NCBI GenBank assembly: GCA_910587785.1
Contig: CAJUOA010000119.1
Coordinates: forward strand, 1 to 8,519
DNA: 8,519 nucleotides
From: an uncultured Oscillospiraceae bacterium
GTDB taxonomy: Bacteria; Bacillota; Clostridia; Oscillospirales; Oscillospiraceae
Direction of reading: 5' to 3'
Made by a program: the position numbers and the translations under genes. Positions 1 to 5,517 of this stretch are shown one piece after another. Position 1 is the stretch's first letter; every line of letters starts with the position of its first letter. The notes beneath the pieces are model-generated. The model was not told the origin of the DNA. It saw nothing but the letters and a program-made list of their open reading frames with translations, and made no database searches.

Positions 1-49
1 CCAGGCTTGCGAAAACAGTCGTTTCCAGTCTACACATACTGCCACCCCC

Positions 50-92
50 AGCGCCCGAATAGCCTTGTGCTGTTCGGGCGCTTTTACTTTTT
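50..92 (+). terminator. Rho-independent terminator of an upstream off-window gene
   Basis: A perfect 10-bp stem, AGCGCCCGAA (50-59) with TTCGGGCGCT (73-82), encloses a 13-nt loop and is followed by a T-rich run (83-92). In the plus direction this is a classic intrinsic terminator. The gene it serves is not visible: bases 1-49 carry no recognisable coding end. Confidence 0.75.
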
Positions 93-132
93 ATGTGGGC
101 TGTCCCATCCGGCCCCGGTGTCGCGGCCCACC

Positions 133-174
133 CCTCCTGTTCAGATTTCGTTTACCCCAAATCTGAACAGGAGG
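133..174 (+). promoter_or_regulatory. Perfect 16-bp hairpin sequestering the sigma-gene ribosome binding site
   Basis: CCTCCTGTTCAGATTT (133-148) is the exact reverse complement of AAATCTGAACAGGAGG (159-174), with a 10-nt loop (149-158). The 3' arm ends in AGGAGG (169-174), the Shine-Dalgarno sequence placed 8 nt before the ATG at 183. In RNA the AGGAGG would pair with CCTCCT (133-138), so the folded form should block initiation. The stem has no T tract after it, so it is not a terminator. The sequence shows the hairpin; that it controls translation of the downstream gene is inference. Confidence 0.6.
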
Positions 175-182
175 ACAACACG

Positions 183-482
183 ATGGAGATCACCATCAAG
201 AGATATAGCCGCAAACTGACCTATGAGGATGCCGTCACCCTGGACGAGTTCTGGGAGTTGGCCAAACGCACCGAGCGGAGCCTCGACCGGGAGCAGCGGC
301 GGCATTGGGACGGGCGCGAGTGTGACGAGTACATAATTGCCGCCCAGGGCGTTCTGCCCTACTGCGCCACCCCGGAGGAACTGGTCTGCCAGCAGGAAAC
401 GATGGACGAAATTCTGGCGGTGCTGGCCCTCTGCACCCCCACCCAGCGGGAGCGGTTTCTGCTTTATGCGCTGTACGATTAC
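183..482 (+). pseudogene. Truncated sigma-70-like small regulator from a mobile element
   Basis: The start is set by AGGAGG at 169-174, 8 nt before ATG 183. About 100 residues look genuine. They have a charged N-terminal half (ERSLDREQRRH, residues 31-41) and end in CTPTQRERFLLYALYDY (84-100). That last stretch resembles the beginning of sigma region 4 in the small sigma-like proteins of clostridial integrative elements, where a helix-turn-helix normally follows. Here the helix-turn-helix is missing: after residue 100 the frame runs into sequence that makes sense only on the opposite strand, as an IS256-like transposase piece. The frame then stays open through the antisense of glnN, which is an artefact of GC-rich codon use. 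The product would lack its promoter-binding helix and is probably inactive. The family assignment rests on remembered sequence patterns; alternatives are another small helix-turn-helix regulator. Confidence 0.55.
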
Positions 483-581
483 GTCCACCGCTCCAAGCTG
501 GGTTTTTACCGTCTTTTTCGAGTACCCATTGCGGTAATTTCGGGGCTTGTTTTCGACGCCCCGCACATTGTATCTGTAGAA
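474..581 (-). mobile_element. Remnant of an IS256 (Mutator)-family transposase
   Basis: On the minus strand, an open stretch beginning after a TGA at 584-582 reads VENKPRNYRNGYSKKTVKTQ and continues LGAVDVIV. The RNGYS-K-T-KT--G-V-V pattern matches the conserved N-terminal block of IS256-family transposases, which normally continues into PRDR. Here it stops being recognisable at about 474-485, where it meets the truncated sigma-like gene. Only some 30 codons of a protein of about 400 residues remain. There is no start codon with a ribosome binding site, no terminal inverted repeat and no target duplication, so it is a dead fragment. The match is short and made by eye. Confidence 0.5.
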
Positions 582-583
582 TC

Positions 584-612
584 AAAAAAAGGGGGCCGGA
601 AGGCCCCCTTTT
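584..612 (-). terminator. Intrinsic terminator of glnN
   Basis: GGGGGCC (591-597) pairs with GGCCCCC (602-608) around a 4-nt loop. Read on the minus strand the stem is followed by seven Ts (complement of 584-590) and lies 2 nt past the glnN stop codon. The plus strand has four Ts after the stem (609-612), so weak bidirectional action is possible. Confidence 0.85.
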
Positions 613-614
613 CC

Positions 615-2708
615 CTATCTGACAGAAAACAGCAGATCCGTATACGACGGATACGGCCAATCCTCCGCGGCAGTGATCGTCTCCAACTCATCCACCGCAC
701 TGCGGAGCGCCGTCATCCCGGCAAACACCCTGTACCGGAAGTAATGCGCCGCCTCATAAGCATCCTTCCCCTTCGGCGCGGCCAAAGCGTCCTCCAGCGC
801 CTTGCAGGCCCCCATCATCCTGGAAATCAGCGCCCCCAGCCTCCGAAGAAGCTCCTCCTCCGGACCGCAGTCCAAATCCGGAAGCACCGCCCGCTTCGCC
901 GCCACCCCGGAGGCCGTCGCCCCCGAGAACCGGCTCACCGCCGGAAAGATACTCCGCTTGACCATATCGATCATGGTCCGCGCCTCAATGCCGATGACCT
1001 CGCAGTAGTTCTCCAAATGGATCTCATTGCGCGCCGCCAGCTCCTCCTCGGTAAACACCCAGTGCTTACTGAAAAGCTCGATATGCTTCGGCTGGAGATA
1101 CGTCCCCAGCGCATCGACCGTGCAGGTGAGATTACTGAGCCCCCGCTTCTCCGCCTCCTGTATCCAGGCGTCCTCATATCCGTTGCCATTGAAGATGATC
1201 CTCTGGTGCGCTCTGAGGGTATCCCGAATCAGGTCATGGAGCGCCCCATTGAAGTCCTCCGCCCCCTCCAGCGCATCGGCGAACTGGCTGAGCTCCTCCG
1301 CCATAATCGTATTCAGCGCAATATTCGGCCCGGTAATGGATTGACTGGACCCCAGCATCCGAAACTCAAACTTATTCCCTGTAAACGCCAGCGGCGACGT
1401 CCGGTTGCGGTCCGTCGTATCCTGCGGGATAGGCGGCAGGCTGTCCACCCCGATGGACAGCGTCTTCTTACACGTATCCACATAAGCCGTACCCTGAATA
1501 ATGGCATTCACGATCGCCGTCAGCTCGTCCCCCAGGAAGATGGAGATGATCGCCGGCGGAGCCTCCTGGGCCCCCAGCCGGTGGTCGTTCCCAGGATTGG
1601 CCACCGAACACCGCAGAAGGTCCTGATACTCGTCCACACCCTTGATAAAAGCCGCGAGGAAGAGCAAAAACCGCGCATTCTGACTGGGCGTAGAGCCCGG
1701 CTTGAACAGATTCAGTCCCGTATCCGTGGCCAAGGACCAGTTGTTGTGCTTCCCGGACCCGTTGACCCCGGCAAAAGGCTTCTCGTGGAGCAGGCACACC
1801 ATATTGTGCCGCGCCGCCACCTTCTTCATGACCTCCATCGTCAGCTGGTTATGGTCACATGCAGTATTGGCGTCGGCGTAGATGGGCGCAAGCTCATGCT
1901 GTCCGGGGGCCACCTCATTGTGCTTGGTCTTGGCGAGGATGCCCAGCTTCCACAGCTCCTCATCCAGCTCCCGCATGAACGCCGCCACCCGGGGCTTGAT
2001 GGTGCCGAAGTAGTGGTCCTCCAGCTCCTGCCCCTTGGGCGGCTTGGCCCCGAAGAGGGTCCGCCCGGTGAGGATCAGGTCCTCCCGCCGGTTATAGACA
2101 TCCTTGTCGATGAGGAAGTACTCCTGCTCCGGCCCCACCTGACTGACCACCTTGCCCACGTCCATGCCGAAGAGCTTCAGCACCCGGACCGCCTGTCGGC
2201 TCAGCTCCTCCAGGGAGCGCAGCAGAGGCGTCTTCTTATCCAGCGCCTGCCCGCTGTAGGAGCAGAAGATGGTGGGGATGCAGAGACTGCCATCCTTGAT
2301 GAAGGCGAAAGCCGTGGGGTCCCAGGCGGTGTAGCCCCGCGCCTCAAACGTCGCCCGCAGGCCCCCAGAGGGGAAGGAGGACGCGTCCGGCTCCCCCCGG
2401 ACCAGCTCCTTGCCGGAAAACTGCATCAGCACCCGCCCCGTGCCGTCGGGCGCGATGAAGCTGTCGTGCTTCTCCGCCGTCACGCCGGTCATGGGCTGGA
2501 ACCAGTGGGTGAAATGGGTGGCTCCGTGGTCCATGGCCCAGTTTTTCATCTCCGCGGCCATCTCGTGGGCCGTCTCCAGCCGCAAGGGCGTGCCCTCCTC
2601 CACGCACTGCTTCCACGCCCGGTAGCAGGTGTTGGAAAGGCGGCGGCGCATCACGTCCTCGTTGAAGACCAGACTGCCGAAGATGCTGTCAGGTTTGTTA
2701 TCGCACAT
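615..2708 (-). CDS. glnN: Glutamine synthetase type III
   Basis: This cytoplasmic enzyme makes glutamine from glutamate, ammonium and ATP, the entry point of nitrogen assimilation. The 697-residue product has the usual GSIII length, much longer than the roughly 450 residues of GSI. Visible landmarks are the N-terminal SIFGSLVFN (8-16), HWFQPMTG (68-75), the metal-binding GPEQEYFL (192-199), KHNEVAPGQHE (262-272), HEKPFAGVNGSGKHNNWS (308-325), NPGNDHRLGAQEAPPA (371-386) and FEFRMLGSS (447-455). All core blocks are present, so it should be active. I chose ATG 2708 because AAGGAG (complement of 2718-2723) sits 9 nt upstream and the protein start then matches the family; an in-frame ATG at 2756 would lie upstream of the predicted -10 element. 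The gene is monocistronic, with its own consensus promoter and terminator. No amtB, glnB or gltB neighbour is visible, and no nitrogen-regulator site was recognised. Confidence 0.96.
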   Translation of the reverse strand: MCDNKPDSIFGSLVFNEDVMRRRLSNTCYRAWKQCVEEGTPLRLETAHEMAAEMKNWAMDHGATHFTHWFQPMTGVTAEKHDSFIAPDGTGRVLMQFSGKELVRGEPDASSFPSGGLRATFEARGYTAWDPTAFAFIKDGSLCIPTIFCSYSGQALDKKTPLLRSLEELSRQAVRVLKLFGMDVGKVVSQVGPEQEYFLIDKDVYNRREDLILTGRTLFGAKPPKGQELEDHYFGTIKPRVAAFMRELDEELWKLGILAKTKHNEVAPGQHELAPIYADANTACDHNQLTMEVMKKVAARHNMVCLLHEKPFAGVNGSGKHNNWSLATDTGLNLFKPGSTPSQNARFLLFLAAFIKGVDEYQDLLRCSVANPGNDHRLGAQEAPPAIISIFLGDELTAIVNAIIQGTAYVDTCKKTLSIGVDSLPPIPQDTTDRNRTSPLAFTGNKFEFRMLGSSQSITGPNIALNTIMAEELSQFADALEGAEDFNGALHDLIRDTLRAHQRIIFNGNGYEDAWIQEAEKRGLSNLTCTVDALGTYLQPKHIELFSKHWVFTEEELAARNEIHLENYCEVIGIEARTMIDMVKRSIFPAVSRFSGATASGVAAKRAVLPDLDCGPEEELLRRLGALISRMMGACKALEDALAAPKGKDAYEAAHYFRYRVFAGMTALRSAVDELETITAAEDWPYPSYTDLLFSVR

Positions 2709-2743
2709 GAGAAGTCTCTCCTTCCGTCGCAAACAATAGGCGC

Positions 2744-2772
2744 ATTTTACCCCCATCGCCGCCCGCTGTCAA
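2744..2772 (-). promoter_or_regulatory. Sigma-70-type promoter of glnN
   Basis: On the minus strand, TTGACA (complement of 2767-2772) is followed after exactly 17 nt by TAAAAT (complement of 2744-2749). This is a perfect -35 and a near-perfect -10 at ideal spacing. Transcription would begin near 2737, giving a leader of about 28 nt that contains the ribosome binding site of glnN. Confidence 0.82.
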
Positions 2773-2908
2773 GGGGAAGCTTTTTCGTCCCTTTCCCGCG
2801 CTCCGCCGGGATTTTGTCAATTTTTCCGGAGATTCCCAGCGTGTTTTTCAATGGAGGACATCTGGAAAAACGCTGACCGCCTCCCGCTGTCAGGGAAACG
2901 CGCCCCAC

Positions 2909-2939
2909 AAAAAAGCGGCCTCCGGCGGGCCGCCTTTTT
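2909..2939 (-). terminator. Second terminator-like hairpin upstream of glnN
   Basis: GCGGCC (2915-2920) pairs with GGCCGC (2928-2933) around a 7-nt loop. It is flanked by six As (2909-2914) on one side and five Ts (2935-2939) on the other, so it can terminate in both directions; the minus direction has six Ts. It lies 42 nt beyond the acetyltransferase terminator, so it is either a backup terminator or part of an unrecognised leader. Confidence 0.6.
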
Positions 2940-2981
2940 GTCAGATGCGATGATCTTGCATGATAAATGTGATAAACTTGC

Positions 2982-3015
2982 AAAAAAGTCCCGGACACCC
3001 AATAGTGCCCGGGAC
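2982..3015 (-). terminator. Intrinsic terminator of the transporter-acetyltransferase operon
   Basis: On the minus strand the stem GTCCCGG/CCGGGAC (3009-3015 with 2988-2994), extended past one mismatch by a 3-bp CAC/GTG helix, has a 6-nt loop and is followed by six Ts (complement of 2982-2987). It begins 5 nt after the acetyltransferase stop codon. Confidence 0.82.
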
Positions 3016-3020
3016 CTGTG

Positions 3021-3542
3021 TCACAGCGTTTTCACCAGATAGAGGACCAGACCGTCGTCATTACAGCAGGGCCCGTAGGGCGCGCAGACCCGGTCCTGAT
3101 ACCACACGCCGGACCCGTCCGGCACATAGCCCCGCTTGACATACATCCGCTGGGCACTGCCGTACCCGCTGTGGAGGCCGACGCCCAGCCAAACGGTGTC
3201 AGAGCGCTCCTTGGCGAGGCGCTCCGCCGCGTCCATGAGCTTCCCGCCGATGCCCCGGCGGCGGTAGTTCTCCAGCACGCCGAAGTCCACGATCTCCGGC
3301 CATCCGCTGTCCACGAAGGGGCCGGTTCGGGGGTCAAAGTAGACGTTCACATAGCCTACGGCCCCGCCGTCCACCTCCGCCGCAAGAGACACGCAGAGCC
3401 CCTGCTCCTGGTCCCGCAGACGTTTCTGGAATTTGCCGATATCCGCGTCCCAGCCCTGGGCCCGCTCGCCGTCGGTGAGGACCTGGGCGTCCCGGGGCTC
3501 CATGTTGCGGATGAGGAGGGAACTGTCCTGATAAAAAACCAT
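3021..3542 (-). CDS. GNAT-family N-acetyltransferase
   Basis: A 173-residue protein of standard GNAT size; this family transfers the acetyl group of acetyl-CoA to an amine. The acetyl-CoA-binding motif A is clear: VDFGVLENYRRRGIGGKLMD (85-104), with the R-R-R-G-I-G-G pyrophosphate loop. Motif B follows at GSAQRMYVKRGYVPDG (128-143), the typical A-x-x-x-Y-x-x-x-G-F/Y ending. The N-terminal IRNMEPRDA (11-19) is the usual beginning of the fold. The substrate cannot be told from sequence. ATG 3542 comes 1 nt after the transporter stop codon, and its AAGGAG (complement of 3552-3557) lies inside the last codons of that gene, so translation is probably coupled. No separate promoter is visible, and an intrinsic terminator follows at once. 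A link between acetylation and phosphate transport is not implied; cotranscription may be incidental. Confidence 0.9.
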   Translation of the reverse strand: MVFYQDSSLLIRNMEPRDAQVLTDGERAQGWDADIGKFQKRLRDQEQGLCVSLAAEVDGGAVGYVNVYFDPRTGPFVDSGWPEIVDFGVLENYRRRGIGGKLMDAAERLAKERSDTVWLGVGLHSGYGSAQRMYVKRGYVPDGSGVWYQDRVCAPYGPCCNDDGLVLYLVKTL

Positions 3543-3543
3543 C

Positions 3544-5316
3544 TTACTTAGCTCCTTTCGCGCCGCCCTTCAGGGCGTAGCGGGACAGATAGCCCTCGAA
3601 AGCGGACTGGAAGGCCGTGTTGCCGCCACCCTTGATCTCGCCTAAGTACTCGTGGGCCTGATAGGCATTCTGTGCGGTCTCGATCTGGGCCACGGCGATG
3701 TTGGAGCAGTGGTCGCTGACCCGCTCGCAGTTGCCCAGCAGGTCGGAGAGGATGAAGCCCATCTCGATGGTACACTCCCCCTTTTGGAGGCGGGCGACGT
3801 GGTTGCTCTTGATCTCGGCCACCAGCACATCAATGACCTGCTCCAGGGGCTCCACCTGGGCGGCAAGGGCCAGGTCATTGCCCGCGAAGGACCGGGTGGT
3901 CACCTGCAAGATCTCCCGCAGGGCGGCGAGAAGGGTATGGAGCTCCTCCTGGGCCGCGCCGGAGAAGTGGATATCCTTTTCCGCCATCTCCTCGGCGGTC
4001 TCCAGGATGTTCACCGCGTAGTCGCCGATGCGCTCGAAGTCGCCGATGGTGTGCAGCTGCTTGGAGACGTTCCGGCTGTCCTCGTCGGAGAGGGCCTTGC
4101 TGCTCAGCTGTACCAGCAGAGTGCCCAGCTTGTCCTCGTACTGGTCCAGATGGTCCTCGTTGGTGCGCACCCGCTCGGCGTCCTTCTCGTCGAACTTGTC
4201 CAGCAGGGAGAGGGCGCAGAGGATGGTATCCTCCGCCAAACGGGCCATCTCCACGGTCTTGCCGCCGCACTCGGCAATGGCCACGGAGGGGGTGGCCAGC
4301 AGGCGGGAGTCGATGAAGGTGAACGCGGCCTCGCTCCCCTTGCCCTCCTTGACCACCAGATAGGCCAGCTTTTCCAGCTGCTTGGAGAAGGGCAGGAGCA
4401 GGACGGTGGTGGCGATATTGAAGAGGCTGTGGACCATAGCGATCCCGCCGGGATCGATCAGGGCGTCCATGAAGGTATAGTCGATGAAGAGGCCGCCGCC
4501 GTAGAAGACCAGCAGGCCCGCCGCCGTGCCGCCCAGGTTGAAGAGAATGTGGATGACGGAAACCCGCCGGGCGCTGCGGTTGACGCCGATACTGGAGAGC
4601 AGGGCGGTGGCGCAGGTGCCGATATTCTGCCCCATGATGACGGGCAGGGCCATGCCGTAGGTGATGGAGCCGGTCATGGAGAGGGCCTGCAAGATGCCCA
4701 CCGAGGCGGCGGAGGACTGGAGCACGGCGGTAAAGGCTGTGCCCACCGCCACGCCCACGAAGGGGTTTGTGAAGGCGGTAAGGATGGCGGCGAACTCCGG
4801 CGCCTCCGCCAGGGGGCTCACGGCGTCCTTCATCATCACCGTGCCGTACATCAGGACGGCGAATCCCACCATGATAGTGCCCACGCTGTGGCGGCGTCCG
4901 CCCTTGTCCACGGTGCGGAAGATGACGCCGATGAGGGCTACCACGGGGGCGAAGTTCTCCGGCTTAAGGAGCTGGAGGAAGAGGGCGTTGCTGTCGATGC
5001 CCGAGAGGGCCAGGATCCAGGCCGTCAGGGTGGTGCCCACGTTGGAGCCCATGATGACGCCCAGGGTCTGTCCCAGCTCCATGATACCGGAGTTGACCAG
5101 GCCCACCAGCATGACTGTCACGGCGGAGGACGACTGCATGGCGATGGTGATGCCCGCGCCCAGGAGGAGGCCTTTGATAGGGTTGCCGGTCATCTTCTTG
5201 AGGAGCTGCTCCAGTTTGCCGCCGGCCAGCTTCTCCAGGCGGGAGGAGAGGACCGACATGCCATAGAGAAAGAACGCCAGTCCCCCGCAGAGGGTGAAGA
5301 GGGAGAAAATATCCAT
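3544..5316 (-). CDS. Na+/phosphate cotransporter family protein with PhoU-like C-terminal domain
   Basis: A 590-residue membrane protein of the bacterial NptA/YjbB type, expected to move inorganic phosphate with sodium. The inverted-repeat transport core is visible: QSSSA (61-65) with GSNVGTT (90-96) in the first half, and QSSAA (200-204) with GQNIGTC (229-235) in the second. Hydrophobic segments run from the N-terminus to about 310. The cytoplasmic C-terminal part (about 350-560) is PhoU-like and helical, carrying two metal-site-like motifs, FERIGDYA (427-434) and CERVSDHCSNI (530-540). The first 15 codons of the longer open frame are left out because AAGGAG (complement of 5323-5328) sits 6 nt before ATG 5316 and the protein then begins directly with a membrane helix. 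It is the first gene of an operon with the GNAT gene and diverges from the XRE regulator. Direction of transport (uptake or efflux) is not decided by sequence. Confidence 0.93.
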   Translation of the reverse strand: MDIFSLFTLCGGLAFFLYGMSVLSSRLEKLAGGKLEQLLKKMTGNPIKGLLLGAGITIAMQSSSAVTVMLVGLVNSGIMELGQTLGVIMGSNVGTTLTAWILALSGIDSNALFLQLLKPENFAPVVALIGVIFRTVDKGGRRHSVGTIMVGFAVLMYGTVMMKDAVSPLAEAPEFAAILTAFTNPFVGVAVGTAFTAVLQSSAASVGILQALSMTGSITYGMALPVIMGQNIGTCATALLSSIGVNRSARRVSVIHILFNLGGTAAGLLVFYGGGLFIDYTFMDALIDPGGIAMVHSLFNIATTVLLLPFSKQLEKLAYLVVKEGKGSEAAFTFIDSRLLATPSVAIAECGGKTVEMARLAEDTILCALSLLDKFDEKDAERVRTNEDHLDQYEDKLGTLLVQLSSKALSDEDSRNVSKQLHTIGDFERIGDYAVNILETAEEMAEKDIHFSGAAQEELHTLLAALREILQVTTRSFAGNDLALAAQVEPLEQVIDVLVAEIKSNHVARLQKGECTIEMGFILSDLLGNCERVSDHCSNIAVAQIETAQNAYQAHEYLGEIKGGGNTAFQSAFEGYLSRYALKGGAKGAK

Positions 5317-5367
5317 AGAGGTCTCCTTATCTGTTTGTGTAAATCCCAAACTATCCCACAATACGGC

Positions 5368-5396
5368 AGTTTAACAGAAAAATGCAAATTTGACAA
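5368..5396 (-). promoter_or_regulatory. Promoter of the transporter-acetyltransferase operon
   Basis: On the minus strand, TTGTCA (complement of 5391-5396) and TAAACT (complement of 5368-5373) are separated by 17 nt. Transcription would start near 5361, with a leader of about 45 nt before ATG 5316. Its -35 shares base pairs with a plus-strand -35 (5390-5395). Confidence 0.72.
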
Positions 5397-5417
5397 GGGG
5401 GTTTTCGGAAATTTAAT
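5390..5417 (+). promoter_or_regulatory. Candidate upstream promoter (P1) of the XRE gene
   Basis: TTGACA (5390-5395) and TTTAAT (5412-5417) are 16 nt apart. TTAATG at 17 nt spacing is an alternative reading of the -10. It would give a leader of nearly 100 nt before ATG 5518. Its -35 coincides with the divergent transporter -35. Confidence 0.5.
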
Positions 5418-5418
5418 G

Positions 5419-5443
5419 ATCTGTTGATTTCTCAACAACAGAT
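5419..5443. promoter_or_regulatory. Nested palindrome, candidate operator in the divergent promoter region
   Basis: ATCTGTTG (5419-5426) and CAACAGAT (5436-5443) form a perfect 8-bp inverted repeat with a 9-nt spacer. Inside it, TGTTGA (5422-5427) and TCAACA (5432-5437) form a second, alternative inverted repeat. It lies between the two candidate plus-strand promoters and 23 bp upstream of the transporter -35, a plausible place for a dimeric regulator such as the adjacent XRE protein. Binding is inference. Confidence 0.5.
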
Positions 5444-5449
5444 GGATGA

Positions 5450-5478
5450 TTGATTTTCCCGGAGGCGTCCGGTACAAT
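5450..5478 (+). promoter_or_regulatory. Proximal promoter (P2) of the XRE gene
   Basis: TTGATT (5450-5455) and TACAAT (5473-5478) are separated by exactly 17 nt. A start near 5485 would give a leader of about 33 nt with the AAGGAG ribosome binding site. The spacer contains the inverted repeat CCGGA (5459-5463) / TCCGG (5468-5472), directly before the -10. The perfect 8-bp palindrome CACCGGTG (5486-5493) overlaps the expected start point. Both are possible operator sites. Confidence 0.68.
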
Positions 5479-5517
5479 GGAGGCACACCGGTGAATCTGA
5501 TGGACAAGGAGAGCAAC

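Larger units (their letters stand above)
2773..3020. other. Non-coding interval between glnN promoter and acetyltransferase gene
   Basis: No gene is supported here. The interval holds two minus-strand terminator-like hairpins (2982-3015 and 2909-2939). It also holds a second isolated TTGACA (complement of 2815-2820) without a convincing -10, and an imperfect inverted repeat, AGCG-TG-TTTTTC (2838-2849) with GAAAAACGCT (2865-2874). The short open frames in it have no ribosome binding site or family resemblance. Confidence 0.6.

Noticed and set aside
2815..2820. Second TTGACA on the minus strand upstream of glnN
   Set aside because: No -10-like hexamer lies 15-19 nt downstream, while a far better promoter is present at 2744-2772.
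93..2876. Plus-strand open frame of 927 codons
   Set aside because: From about 483 on it is the antisense of the IS remnant and of glnN, with proline/arginine/histidine-rich composition typical of shadow frames in GC-rich DNA. Only codons from 183 to 482 are plausible.
3652..5427. Plus-strand open frame of 591 codons rich in Gly, His and Asp
   Set aside because: It is the exact antisense of the Na+/phosphate cotransporter gene, whose minus-strand product has clear family motifs; the plus frame has no family resemblance.
5446..5517. 24-codon N-terminal extension of the XRE regulator
   Set aside because: It would start upstream of promoter P2, lacks a good ribosome binding site, and adds residues before the domain's normal beginning.
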